This document shows, piece after piece, positions 34,556 to 46,525 of a DNA stretch of 64,000 bases. Within the stretch, counting starts at the first letter, position 1. Every line of letters starts with the position of its first letter. Under the pieces are notes generated by a model. That model saw only the letters and a program-made list of their open reading frames with translations. It was not told where the DNA came from and did no database searches. Source of the stretch: Mucidula mucida (taxonomy: Eukaryota > Basidiomycota > Agaricomycetes > Agaricales > Physalacriaceae); NCBI GenBank assembly GCA_015501055.1, contig JADNYV010000021.1, positions 248,001-312,000 on the forward strand, written 5' to 3'. The position numbers and the translations under genes are program-made.

Positions 34556-36833
34556 TTTTGGGCCAAGAGAATAGGCGGGATTTAATCAGAAGGAAGGAGG
34601 GTAGGAGGGCGAGAGGGCGGCGGGAGGACAATCTTGTTGATGATGTGGGGGCCAAGTGCCATGGCATATATACACCCTCAGCCGAGATCGGAACGACCCT
34701 TACACGTGCTTATCTCCGGTTCCCGCATCTGCTTCCGCGGACAGCCTTTGCACTGTTGTTCATATGCACTCAGTTGGCTGACAATAGCTAACGTCCGGAT
34801 CTGCTTTGCCCGCGTCATATTAAATTCTTCCTATACCCTAATCTCTCCTTATTTGACTTGCCTCGTACGTTAATGCGGCACCTCAATGACGAACTACTTA
34901 GTAAAGTGCCATGCAGGTGACCGTGTTGCCTGCAGTGGCTATTACACTACTGTCGTCCAGGCGAGGGAGCATCATCGGCACAAGCGGTAGTATGATTACC
35001 ACTCGGCAGGGGATGCGGAGACAAGACAACGTACTCTTCATATCAACAGCGCCGACGGTTCTTACTGTGCTTCAATTGATTGTGCGACACCCGCAATCTT
35101 GGAGCTGTCCTTCAAAGTCCTGTATAATCATTAACTGCTCGCAACAGCTGCTATGCATGCTTCTCTCACTCGCCGTACCGCTCCTGGAAATTAATCTCGA
35201 CTCGGATTCGGAACCAGATTCGGACTCACCTCATCCTTCGTCAGCTACATCACCTTCCGGCATTCTCAATCCCCTCCGCTAGAATAGAACGTTATCTCTA
35301 TTAACGTACTGCTTTTACCCACCGCGTTTCGATCCTGCGATCTAACGCCTGCAATCGCAGCTGGCTTCATGACCCAGGGCACTTACACTCAAAGCGGCGA
35401 GTGTAACCGCCTCTCTCACCCCTTCGATGCTGCGCCCGGACTTCTTCCACGATTCCGATATCCACCGGGTGCGCCGCTAACATACTATACTTCACGTCAG
35501 CAGATTCCAGGATTGTATACAAACCTTTTCTTGGACTTGGGAGGCCCCCATAGCTTCTGGCGACGTCTTCGGTCTGGAATGTCAGACCGCCTCTCCATCG
35601 GCGCTTACTATGCTCGCCATCACGTACGCTCCGACTCGAGGCGTTGTGAATTTCCGAAATGGATGGACCCGGGGTCTGGAGATCCATGCGTCATACTTCA
35701 ACGTGGGCGTCCAAGTTAACGTTGATTGTCATTAATCTTGACCTGTGCCCAATTAACAAGTCGTCGTCACAGGCACAATGACTGTCACCCGCTTTGACTC
35801 TGTCTGACGCGCGATGAATTAGCCCAGCTATCCTGAGGGACATATGTAGCGGGATTATGTGGATGACTGCATGGCCCCGCACGGAGTTCAAGCCATCTCC
35901 CCACACTCCGAGTCTATACATTTGGTCGGAGATTGGCGACACGGCGACCTGCAGTACTGAGTAGTTTTGATGTTTCTTACGCTGAATCCAGTCATCAGCT
36001 CGTTCTTCAAAAGATCAGAAGATCAAGCGCCGTTCATTGTCGACTTGCGGTTACTCACTGACGCCGACAGACTCTGTTGTGCGTGCATGCTTCCACGATT
36101 CGTTGAGAAACGGTGCGAGACGGACACCGAGAAAAACTCTGGACACGGCGAGATTCTACGAGAATAATCCGGAAACCCACATCCATCCCCGATGTGAAGC
36201 TAGTAGCCTTTACAGTCTTATTTCGAGACCGAATCGCACTTGACCAGCACGCGTCGAATCTCGTGAGATTCTGGAATCCTAAAGTCATCCTATACGAAAC
36301 CGCCACCCCGAAAATGATGTCGAAGTGTCGCCACATGCATACTCGGTATGGACAACGTAGTCAGGAAGCCATCACGATATACTACACCTTGCCTTGGTCT
36401 GCTGCACTGTGCACACGCTGGGAACGGCCTTCCGCGTCATATTCTATGTCATCCATTTAGTCGTCGCCCCTTCGACTAAACAGGCATTCAACGCTCCGAT
36501 AATAACATGTCGTTGAAAATGCAGAGCCGGTTGAGGAAGCGAGAAGTGTGGAAACTTCGAACTTGCCGCAGCTTTGTTCCTGTAGGCACTGCGACATGTT
36601 TCCGCGCCTGGCGGCTGTATTCTCCAAGACGATAAACTTGACGGCATGGGCAAGTCGAGTACAGCCGCTGGCTGCGGGTGGCGTACTTACTCTGATCGAT
36701 TTGGTTTTCAGTGTCAATTTCCGCCAAGGCCAAAGGCATCTGTGATACGCGTATTACTGTGGCGTAACGTACATAGATAAATTGCATGCTATTGGTCTGT
36801 CTGTACTACAAAAAGGATTGCACATGGACGGTA
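34556..36833. other. Long intergenic stretch without recognised genes
   Basis: 2.3 kb with only short overlapping frames (for example 34911-35282, 35369-35719, 36055-36336, 36113-36460). None has a recognisable domain or gives a spliced model. It may hold decayed genes or transposon remnants that I could not identify. Confidence 0.4.
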
Positions 36834-36907
36834 TGATTTGACCCAGGCTCGAACTGAGGACCTTCTGTGTGTTAGACAGATGCGATAACCAACTACGCCA
36901 TCGACCC
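36834..36907 (-). tRNA. Degenerate second copy of tRNA-Val (AAC), possible pseudogene
   Basis: Read on the minus strand, the first 58 or so bases equal the tRNA-Val at 27988 (same D-arm, AAC anticodon loop and T-loop). The 3' acceptor strand is TCAAATC instead of TCGACTC, leaving two mismatches in the acceptor stem, and the T-stem has changed to CTCAG/CTGGG. The nearest T run lies some 20 bases downstream. It could be weakly functional but looks like a decaying duplicate. Confidence 0.6.
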
Positions 36908-37064
36908 ATGTTGTGCGGCAAGCCCGCGCTTCACCATATCTTATGGCGTGGCGCGTCCTTCGGCTACCGGTTCGACTTATACCCGCGATACCGGTTGCTG
37001 CTTTCCCTCATCATGAACTGCAAGTCAAGTGAGCATAGTACGAGCTGCTTCCCTCCGTTCCATC

Positions 37065-39578
37065 ATGCAGACCGCTCAAGACATGGATAATGCTCGCAAA
37101 TGCACCTCCATCGATATCCAAGCGACACGCAACTTCCTTTGGGGTGTGTAGCTCTTTTGTAGCCGCCGCACAGTACTAACGCGTTCAGTAGGTGGCGCCG
37201 AGGCTTGGCAGAAACGCGAAAAGATGCGCAATATCTTGGAGCAAGATCCAGTTTTTGACAAGTCCAAGAGGTTTGCAACCAATACGCGTAATAGGTTGTC
37301 GATTCATGTGGCGATACAGACACTTTCTCGATCGAACAGAGAGTTTTAAACGCGGATTACGTCTCATAAACCGCATCAATGAAATCTCAGAGTCCTTAAG
37401 TTGGACACGAGATGAAGTGAAATTGGCCTTCACCATTCTTGACGATCCTCTTCCAATTGCACTCCACAACACTGCCTTCGAACCTGTCTTGAACTCTCAA
37501 GGTTCCCCTTCCCTCCTTCAGAGATATTCGTCTCTCGCAGCTCACTACGGGATATTTGGCTGCTACCTCCAAACCGAATTGGGGCACGGTTCAAATGTCG
37601 CGGGCTTGGAGACGACAGCGACGTTCATACCGGACACTCAAGAATTTGACATTCACTCTCCGACGTTGACCAGCGCCAAGTGGTGGATTGGTGCGCTGGG
37701 TAGAATTGCCACGCACGGCGTTCTGCAGGCAAAGCTCATCCTGCCTGGCGGGAAGGACGCCGGTCCGCATCTGTTCTTTGTCCAACTGAGGGATATGAGT
37801 TAGTGTGGTCTATGCATCCCTGTTCCTCGCTTATGCGTGCTGTAGACAATCATCAGTTGCTTCCCGGTATCACCGCAGGAGATATTGGTTCGTCCTCTCG
37901 GCGTCTTCGCAGCGTATATTCACCTCGTAGATATGTAGGTCCGAAGGCCATGGCAGGTTACGCGCCTGTCGACAACGGGTACGCGCGATTCGACCATGTA
38001 CGTATTCCAAAGGACAATATGCTATCAAAGTTTGCCGGCGTCACACCAGAGGGCAAATATGTGAGGCCACCCCACGCCAAAATGAATTATGGTGGCGTAC
38101 GTTCCCTTTAATATTGACTGATGCGCAGACACTCATTTTCCCCACAGATGTTGTACATTCGAGCAGGGTAAGCTGGTATAATGCTATCGGCGCCACCGTA
38201 TCAAAATGTTTCCAGGATGGTTATTCATGCCGGTTCCATAATAGCGAGAGGTATTTTGTTCAGCGTTATCGATTCTTCGAGCGCTCAACGACGTTAGCTA
38301 TCACCATTGCTATTCGCTATACGACTGTTCGCCGGCAAGGCGATAAAGGTCCCGATGGCTTAGAACGACAAGTGCTCACCTACCCTTCGACTTATTATCG
38401 GCTGCTGCCCATCATATCGCACGCATATGTTTTTATCTTAATAGGCCGTGATCTCGTTCGTCTGCTTCTTTCGTACTCGTTGTGATAGATTGATGACACG
38501 CGATGTAGCAAAACTCATTTGCCGCGTATTCCAAGCGTCTTGCCGAAGGGGACACATCCCTTCTTGGAGAAATGCATGCCATCCTAAGCGGACTCAAGTC
38601 ATACGCTACTACAACTAGCGTGGCTGACATTGAGACCGCTCGCCGGTCGATGGGCGGCCACGGGTACAGTGCATTTGCTGGCGTTGGCAAATTGTATGCG
38701 GATAGCGTCGCAAGTGTAACGTCAGTACTCCTCGCACTATTAAGGTTCCACTTATGAACGGTTGTGCAGATACGAAGGCGAGAATTACGTTCTCGACAAG
38801 CAAGTAGTGAGGGCTGTACTGAAGGCCCAGCAGCAGCAATCGACGACTTCACCGTCGTTCTCTGAATTTCTCCGGCTTCAACAACCCCCTCTTCTAACGC
38901 ATGCCAGTTGGCAAAATCCAGAAACATTGATTCTTCTGTTGGAGTGGCGCGCTGCGGTGTTTGCCCGAAATATCAATGAAGAGGACGCAGGTGTCGCTCG
39001 TCGGCTTTCGATCGCAGTCACTGAAGCGTTCATTGCCGTGCAAGTACGCGAGCTGCTGAAGACCCACACCGTGAATGCTAGTCTAATGAAAAGCTTGTAT
39101 CTTCTTGTGTGTTGCCAGCTTCCTTTTTAAAGCATATCCTGATATGCATCGCAGTATCTTCTTTCAACAATCGAATCGTCACTCGGCGATTTCTTGGAGT
39201 TGGGTATCCTGCGGCCGCTGCACGCGAAGGAGATCCGGAAGGCGCTGAGGAAGGTTTCAGAAGTAGACATTCTACCGGAGGCTATTGGGCTCACCGATGC
39301 CTTTGGGTGGTCAGACTGGGAGTTGGACAGGTGCGGTTGATGCTTGTCTCTCTTGTGCCGGCCCTAACAAAGGCTGCTAGTGCCCTTGGGGTGTACGATG
39401 GACGAGTGTACGAGGCTCTTTGGGAGAGAACAAAGAGCGAGCCTCTGAATAATGGGGAGGATCATGTCTATGAGGTGCTTCGCAACGTTCCACATATATG
39501 GCATACACGCTGAACTGGATCTCTCAGGATTATATAAAACCCATGTTAGAAAGAGGAAGAAGACAGGCCAAATTGTGA
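37065..39578 (+). CDS. Acyl-CoA oxidase, peroxisomal
   Basis: First enzyme of peroxisomal beta-oxidation, an FAD enzyme that makes trans-2-enoyl-CoA and H2O2. The order of motifs is GAEAWQKREKMRNILEQDP, YGIFGCYLQTELGHGSNV, TLTSAKWWIGALGRIATHGV, HQLLPGITAGDIGPKAMAGY, NGYARFDHVRIPKDNMLSKF, AIRYTTVRRQG, ARRSMGGHGYSAFAGVG and TYEGENYVLDKQVVRAVLK, where the Glu of TYEGEN is the expected catalytic base. A final small exon after a gtgctt donor encodes DYIKPMLERGRRQAKL. The terminal AKL is a PTS1-type peroxisome signal. The length of about 690 residues is normal. Roughly ten introns are needed, all explainable with GT-AG borders, and I saw no frame breaks. Confidence 0.9.
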
Positions 39579-39678
39579 TTATTTATCACCACTTGTATAT
39601 ATCCAGCATTGTCAAGGATAGTACTGACATAAATGTAAAACTAAAGACCTCCAGTAACTCATCAAAGGAGACTTCTCA

Positions 39679-39767
39679 TGGCAACTTGGCCGAGTGGTCT
39701 AAGGCGCTGGAATTAGGTGTCTAACCATCCAGTCCTCCGGGGCGTGAGTTCGAACCTCACAGTTGTC
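39679..39767 (+). tRNA. tRNA-Leu (probably anticodon TAG, with short intron)
   Basis: A class II tRNA of 89 bases. The acceptor GGCAACT pairs with AGTTGTC, the D-arm is TGGCCGAGTGGTCTAAGGC, and the long variable arm has stem CTCC/GGGG. The T-arm is GTGAG-TTCGAAC-CTCAC and the discriminator is A. The anticodon stem CTGGA/TCCAG encloses 16 bases (attaggtgtctaacca), consistent with a TAG anticodon and an intron of about 9 bases after position 37. The exact intron border is an inference. Confidence 0.85.
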
Positions 39768-39801
39768 ACTGTATCTTCCGACTCGTGTTATTTTTTATTG
39801 T

Positions 39802-39824
39802 GCCCTTGACTCAAAGTTAAGGGC
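39802..39824. other. 10-bp hairpin downstream of tRNA-Leu
   Basis: Bases 39802-39811 (gcccttgact) pair with 39815-39824 (agttaagggc) with one G-T pair and a three-base loop. It sits between the tRNA and the left end of the MITE-like element. Its role is unknown. Confidence 0.5.
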
Positions 39825-39832
39825 GTAATAAC

Positions 39833-40165
39833 TAGGGTGGCGCAGTAAACCTCCTGGGGTGTTACTAACGGTATCGATACTGACCTTTTCCGAGGCTTGA
39901 GTTTTGAAACCGTTAGTAACGGTTTCGAGACCGGCACTTTCAGACACGTGATGTGGCGCAACGCCGTGCCGCCCTCATCCCGCCTTAGTCCCGCCACCTC
40001 CAGGCTCTCTGTCATGAGCGCCAGCGCACCGGCATGTGCGAATGTAATGTGCTGGTGTCAAAACCTACCTCCTGACCCCCGAGGGTTTCAATACCGTATT
40101 GATACCGTCATTTACTGCAGTAAACCCCAGGTGTATCAAAACCTAGGGTCTACTTCACCACCCTA
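39833..40165. mobile_element. MITE-like non-autonomous DNA transposon
   Basis: The ends are imperfect terminal inverted repeats: the left end begins TAGGGTGGCGCAGTAAACC, and the right end, read in reverse complement, begins TAGGGTGGTGAAGTAGACC. If the outer TA is the target site duplication, the element is about 330 bases with TIRs starting GGGTGG. That would suit a Tc1/mariner-type or related non-autonomous element. Inside is a perfect 21-base palindrome (39906-39926) and other GGTAT/ATACC inverted motifs. No transposase is encoded. Confidence 0.65.
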
Positions 40166-40533
40166 AGGCCATTAGCGAGGAAAAACCGGCTCCAAATAGC
40201 AGAACTGTCCATGTTGTATGACTATTAACCACTGTGAGTGTTCTTCACACGATGGACAATGCCTGTGCCCATGTGGCGCAAGCGCCGCATGCCTCGACTA
40301 AGGTTGGACTACACCTCCTAGAAGATTTCCAGCTGAGCTCTGAGTCACTTGCTACGCACAAACCTAGAAGATTCTCATCAAAGAGCCTAAAACAATTTGC
40401 TGGTCGTCTTTGGACAACCTCACTTCCGACTCCGCCTGATATTTCTTTATTGTGTACTTGAAGTTCAAATGATTTTGGATCGGTTGGATAAATACAGAAT
40501 AAGCAAGAAGGAAAACAAAGAGAGTGTACGACT
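40166..40533. other. Intergenic, no gene seen
   Basis: This lies between the MITE-like element and the stop codon of the minus-strand secreted protein gene. Only chance frames are present. Confidence 0.4.
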
Positions 40534-42942
40534 TCAGCCAATAGTGTTCGTGGTGACACTCGCCCCCAGACTAGAAGACACAGTAACCGACTGTGGCGCG
40601 GGACGCAGAGACACGACAACCTGGAAACGATTGTTCCCTTGGGGTGTCATGGCGACTGTCGCAATGTCGGGATTGGTGGCCTTGGATTAACGTCAGAGAG
40701 GCCGAACGAACAAGGTAAGTAGAGAAGGAGCACTGACCGACATGAACAAGGTAGAAGAGGCCACGTTGGTCGACGCGATGACGGTCAACAGTCCGCTTCC
40801 CCGTCCACTCTTCCAGGATACTTCCTCTAGCGTGATCTACGGGATGTTGGATGAGTCGTGCAAAACAAGCGGCGGACAGAAGCAATAGTACCGAGTCAAC
40901 AACGGCCGAAGGGTTGATGGTGAAGACTACAGTGTCGAAACTGGAGCCCGCAGCGCTGCTCGTCTCGAGTTGGAACACAACCGTCGATAAAGTAGCAACG
41001 ATTGGCGCGATAAATGTCGGGTTGGCCGTATCAGCTCCAAAGAGATTGACGTTGACACCAGCAGTCTGTGTCCATGCAAAGGTGACATTTTCAACTATCA
41101 AAAGCATGTTCAGCAGATGCACACAATAACAATAAAATCCCATACGCGACAAATCATTCTTGATGCCACCGAACAGAGTAACATTCTGCCGCGACACAAC
41201 AGTCGTGTCCGGGCCCGCATTAGCGACCGGTACGAAGGGGTCGACAACAGGGCAGTTGATTTTAGCAGGACTTCCAACACCTGGCCATGGGTCTAGCTGG
41301 CCCACAATCGGACCCGTCAGAGTCTCCGGTACACCTGGAATACCACCCAACCACGGTCCATACCCGTTCGCCAGATGGTTCAGCAAATTGAACTCGTGCG
41401 TGATCTGCGGGTCGCCAAAGACAATGAGCTCGGGGAAGAGGTACGAGTCGGGCGGGTATGGAGAGATGAACTGGCCCGCGAGGATACCGTTCGGGGTCGC
41501 GACGGTCGTCTGGGACATGCGCGCGCCGACTTCGCGCGTGTAGGGCGAGAGGCCATTGGTGTCGCCGTCGACGCGGAAGCGCCATTGACCTTTGCGGTCG
41601 GTGGGGCGCGGCACGGCTGTTCCCCAGCGGCGCTCAGATTCTTCGCCTGTGCAGGGATCGACCTCGACGACGAAAATAGTGATAGTAGAGGTTTCGTCGG
41701 TGGTGTACCCTTCAATACGGGTCTGTTCTATTTCGCCGGCGGGGTCTGAAAGAAGAGTCAGCCAAAGGAGAAGAGATAAACAAAGTACACCTTACTGCCG
41801 TCAATGCCTGCCCGGAGGACAGTAATCTTGACATAAGCTGGGCTATTTTCAACGTGTGAGCGGTTCGTTCTGCTTGAAGCACAAAGATAGCTTACGATGT
41901 CCCAGGGGTCGTGTAGATACCCAAATTGGCATCGATGGCATATGCCGCTAAAAGTCGTTCCCCGTTTGCGTCTGGAACAACAGTTCCACTGTAAATCAAA
42001 AAGTCGCCTACTTTGAGGGGCACAAAGAGGTTCGGGTCGGGTTGACCGGCAGCGACGGGCGGAGCAGCGAATGTACTGAAAAAAAAACGTGAGATGAGAA
42101 GTGCAAAGTGGGTATGAAGACTCACAAGGCAGTAAGTGGTTTCCCGGAGCCATCGACAGGCCGATTGTAGTCAGGGCACAACATATCCAATTCAACAGCG
42201 GGATCGACACGAGGAAGGCAGACGGGGAATCCGGTGCTCGTAGAGATACTCGGATTATCGTAATCCGCGGTCCATAAAGGCCAATCTCCATGCACCATAC
42301 CAAATCGGCCCACTACGGAACATGAGGAGCAATTCGAAGAGTAGAAGCAACCTCACCGACCAGGATCATTGATGACTACTCTATGTCCAGTGGTCAAATC
42401 GCCAAACGCGCCATTAATGCGCATTTCGCCCTTTTCGTAGTCGATGGCGGTGATGAATCCCTGGTTGGCGTTGAGAATTTCCTGGAAGATGTATACAATA
42501 CCCGCGATGAATTGTCCGTTGATGTAGTTAGCGTAGACCTACGCGTAATCAGTTTGTGTACCAACTAGGCCGAGTTGCATTCTTCACCTGTGTCTCCCAG
42601 CTGATCTCTGGCCACAGCGGGAGATTTAAGACGCCCTCTTCGGTGAACATCTCACTCCACGCGACGGCGGTCAGAGAGGGAGTGTTGACGAGAAGGTTGC
42701 GTGGGATGATGAACTCGACATGGTCAATAGAGAGCGTCCCGCCAGAGAGAATATCCGACGCATTGTTCAACGTCCCACTACACGATTATATCAGTCTCTT
42801 CGCACCTCAGAAGAAGGGGAAGAATGATATCATACCCAGTGATGAACCCAGTCGTCAAAAACGGCGACGGATCATAGGGCAAGGAAGTTATCTGCCCAAG
42901 GACAGTAGGAAGGAGAGCGAGCAATGCACTGAACAAGTGCAT
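40534..42942 (-). CDS. Large secreted protein of unknown function
   Basis: Starts MHLFSALLALLPTVLGQIT, a signal peptide, followed by SLPYDPSPFLTTGFITG. Successive exons give VEFIIPRNLLVNTPSLTAVA, GFITAIDYEKGEMRINGAFG, VDPAVELDMLCPDYNRP, LKVGDFLIYSGTVVPDANGE, ETSTITIFVVEVDPCTGEES, GQWRFRVDGDTNGLSPYTRE and HEFNLLNHLANGYGPWLGGI. A PKD-like Ig fold follows (VANAGPDTTVVSRQNVTLFG, VENVTFAWTQTAGVNVNLFG). The end, spliced across two more introns, has GSGLLTVIASTNVASSTLFM and finishes SVTTNTIG. The total is roughly 600 residues. The combination suggests an extracellular or wall-associated protein with Ig-like domains at the C-terminus. No catalytic motif was recognised. The first exon is easily missed because it is short. 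Confidence 0.7.
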
Positions 42943-43547
42943 CCTGAGAGAGCGACTGGAAGGAAAGTGGAAGAGAACGATCCTAATGCTTTGAGAGCCA
43001 ACATCGGACGCCTTTTATACACGAAGCCTCCTTCCATCGACGACCACCATAGTCTTGGCTGAAGACGGACCTCATGCCAACGAATGAAAGGGGAACCATG
43101 TACAAGAGCGAGAAAAGCGCGTTTTTCGCGCGAGCGTCGCGAAATAAAGATATTATGTCGCTTTGATGTCGCTTAATGGTCAGAAGTACGCACTCCTATC
43201 AAGACCTCATTCAGGTATTGGGTAAAAACGCGCATCACTGCGACCGTCGTCTCTTGGCATAGCGCGTATGTACCTTAAAGTTATTGCACCAGTCTGTGAG
43301 CTGAAGGAAAAGATGATGGTGGTGGTAGTCAGGAGAGTCATGCCCTTAACTCCGAAGCTTCAACGCGTGACAAGTTCGTAAATGTCCAGATCATATCCAA
43401 AAAGCAACTAGCAAATACATCGAGAGCTTGTCGTATAGCAAATGAATGGGTACTTGTAAATCCTTCTCCTCTCTCAACACCTTGTATATCCGCCGCTCCA
43501 AGAAATCAAATCAAAGAAATAATAAGTTACTCTTAAAAAGCACACTC
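42943..43547. other. Intergenic, no gene seen
   Basis: Promoter side of the secreted protein gene and 3' side of the membrane protein gene. No coding signal was recognised. Confidence 0.45.
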
Positions 43548-45867
43548 TCAACTCCTCGTCTGCGACGACGAGCGCATATACCCTGCCGCCCTTACCGGCC
43601 CAGAGAACAGCATAACCGGGTCGCCTCGCCCAGGCACCACACTCTCACTTGACACATTCCTCGAATGCCGCGAAGAAAAGTCCTGCTCTAGACGGGGCGT
43701 CAGTGGCGGAGGTGGCGTATACGGCGACTCATTCCGCAACGGCACTAATATACGCTCGTCCCGAAGCGGCGATGGATGGTAAGGCGGGGACGAAATCGAC
43801 GGTATTTCAAGATCGGTGCTATATCCCGAAATGCGCTCACTCAAAATAGGCTGTGGAATGCCAAAGTTGGATGTAGATTGATACTGATGGCGGAGGGCAT
43901 CGTTAGATGGCCGACGTATGTAAAGTGGCGACGGGGGGTCTATGAGGAGATTGGGGTTTGAGGAAGAAGGTGCAATGGGAAGCGTATTACTCGACGCTGC
44001 AGCACTGTGATGGACACCGCTGAGGCCAAGCATGTTGTCGTTAGATGCTATCCTGGACACCGGGTGTCGAGGAGAAGCAGGAACCGTGGGCGTTGAGTAC
44101 GAAGGTGCTAGTCCCACGAAGCCTTTCGTGCTGTCATCAGAAGCCTGCCGTAACCTCGCCGGCGAACGTGGCGATGAGGTGGGAGGTACTGGGGCCGGAC
44201 TCTGAGGGGCAGGAGGCACACGAGGACGCTGTCAAGTGAAGCGTTAATGAATGTAATTGAGTTGGACAGATGCACTCGATACTTACAGATGAATGCGACT
44301 TGCTAGCACGCTGTGGAGGTCGCAACGTCTCCTGCGCATGCTGCCCATGTGAACTCGAACCAGCAGTTGGTGTCTCTCCCGATTCAATCGTAAAGTTTTG
44401 GCCAGAACGCGAGATGAGCATGACATCCGCGGGCGACTCCCGCGATGGGTAGACTTTATTGATGAGACGCTCTCTTTCATGCCCTGGGTCGAAATGAGCG
44501 GGTCTGACCTCATCATCGGAATCAACATCGCTGTTAAGCTCCTCTTCGATCACAGGCTCCGAACGCGTGCGATTAGATGATGGGACCTTTGGGGCGTAGT
44601 TGGCACGAAGAGGATTCCTATAGTTTTGGAGAGTTGAATCACTCCGGTAGCGACTGCCTTGATGAGGTCCATCATCAATGTCGAAAATTGCATCCCCCGA
44701 CACAGGGCTAAGCCCGTGCGGCCTGGTTTTCCAGGGTATAGGAATGGTGCGAGCTAGTCGGTGGAGAGTGGGACCAATTGAATGGAAGAATGATGGCTCA
44801 GTGTTCCTACGGACAGGACCAGGTGAAGAAGGGAGACGGATGTGCCCACTGAGAGAACGCGCAGTGTTGGCGTTGCCGACTATTTCGTAGTTGGCGTCTA
44901 GCTCCTCGATGTCGTGGTCAATCTCAAAGTCATCATCGTTGCTGGGCTGCACCTTGTGTCTTGAGCTGCGAGAAAGAAACGAGTTTGCACTAGGCATCCG
45001 AGGGAGGCGCAAGGTACGAGGGGAGGTCTAATGCCGTGTTGGCGACCCCAGACCTGTCTCCACCGGTAGAGAAAGATGAAGATGGCTACGATGACCACGA
45101 GAGAGCAGATGACGGCGACAACTGTAATAATTTGGAACTTTGTCCACTTGTCCTTTTCGCCGGATGCATCTAGAAAGGATGTGAGTATGACGAGCTTTAA
45201 AGAAGAGGACACTGACCACCGACTGCCTGCTTGACATTGAAACTCGATTTGCCGGCGGGCATCGCTGCTTTGGCCCACGAGGGAATGTCATATTCGTCAA
45301 AGGACGCAGACGTGATCTGAAAGCCGTCGTCCTCGCATTGACTAGTATAACGATCGGCAGTCGGGGGCTCCTGATTGTCCATCACGCGACAAGCACTCCA
45401 CAGATTAAAGTACACATTTGTACTGCGAACTGTCAACATCGAACAGCACTCCGACAACCTCACCTACCATGTACAGTTCGACGACTCCGTCGCCCGTTGC
45501 CAACTCAGAGACCGCGACGCTAGTCCTGCAAATCGCAAAATTAAGTGCGCTGCTCGTCGCTACAAAGCCGGCAACAATCACCTCGCGCCCGCCGCGACGC
45601 CCCGCATTCCTTGATGCCGTCCGCCATCTCGCACGGCGTCTGTCCTTGTTCATTTTTCAGGCGATCCAGCTGCAGAAAAGCGTGAATTTTGGAGTCGGCA
45701 TCGGTGCTAAGAGCAAGTACATACCCCATCGTCGTCGTCGTCCTGTACGATGCAGAATTAGCCGGTTCTGTTTCAAAACAGCCAAGACGCACCGAGGCAG
45801 CGACAAGCTGGCAGGAGAGCAGCGCAAGGAGGCTCAGCGGAAGGATAGCTCGTCGTACAATCATCAC
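43548..45867 (-). CDS. Single-pass type I membrane protein, unknown function
   Basis: The N-terminal signal peptide MMIVRRAILPLSLLALLSCQ precedes an extracellular part with several cysteines (RLGCFETEP, CEMADGIKECGASRR, CCRLC, YKCVL). This is followed by FQIITVVAVICSLVVIVAIF, a clear membrane helix flanked by a basic RWRQVW stop-transfer. The long cytosolic tail is Ser/Pro-rich with acidic clusters (FEIDHDIEELDANYEIVG) and ends YMRSSSQTRS. This layout (Cys-containing ectodomain, one helix, long phospho-type tail) is common in Agaricomycete surface proteins with possible sensor or wall-integrity roles, but no specific function can be claimed. The Cys spacing in the ectodomain resembles WSC-like domains only weakly. 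Confidence 0.7.
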
Positions 45868-46525
45868 ATACGGGAGCTCGCGATAGACCTGTCGCGGTCA
45901 GGATGAGCAGGAATTGGAAGGACTGCTTTTGCTGCCGAGGCATATGGACTTCGTACTTGCACAGCCACGATCACAAACTCATTCAACTTTACACAGCACG
46001 CTCGCAATGTCTAGGACTTGCTCAGTCCTCGATTTAGTCTTTCCGTTGTCTGAAAAAGCAGATAGGATATCTTATTCTCTGAGGATGCAAGTGTAGCGTT
46101 TCCTCCACATCCAAGCTAATTCGAAAGATTCCAGAAGCCTCAGTCTCGGACGGGATTACGGCACTGATTCAACAACCTCAGTCCTGATCAAGTCCTGATT
46201 GTGGAATCGTGCTCGGGCGTGTCTGAAAACGTTGTAGCAAGACAAAGAGCCAAACGGTCACCAAAACTGTGGGTGAGAATACACAGAAAAAAGGTCAAGT
46301 AAACCCATCTTTCTATCGGTTTCCAGGAAGTTGTGGGAGAGATCCTCAACTCATTCCTTGTCCTGGCACTACGGGGCTATACAATGTGTACATCGAATTC
46401 ATGTGGCTACCTTTTGATTCTTTCTCACCGGGTATCAACCTTTAGAAATGATACATTGCGAGTACATATAAACAGAAAATGGTAAGTCTATTCCGAGCTA
46501 TCCCGGAATAGTACTAGTAGCAAAA
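45868..46525. other. Intergenic, no gene seen
   Basis: Upstream region of the membrane protein gene and downstream region of the next minus-strand gene. Short frames only. Confidence 0.45.

Noticed and set aside
39897..40166. 89-residue frame inside the MITE-like element
   Set aside because: It is made of the terminal and internal inverted repeats and has no transposase motif.
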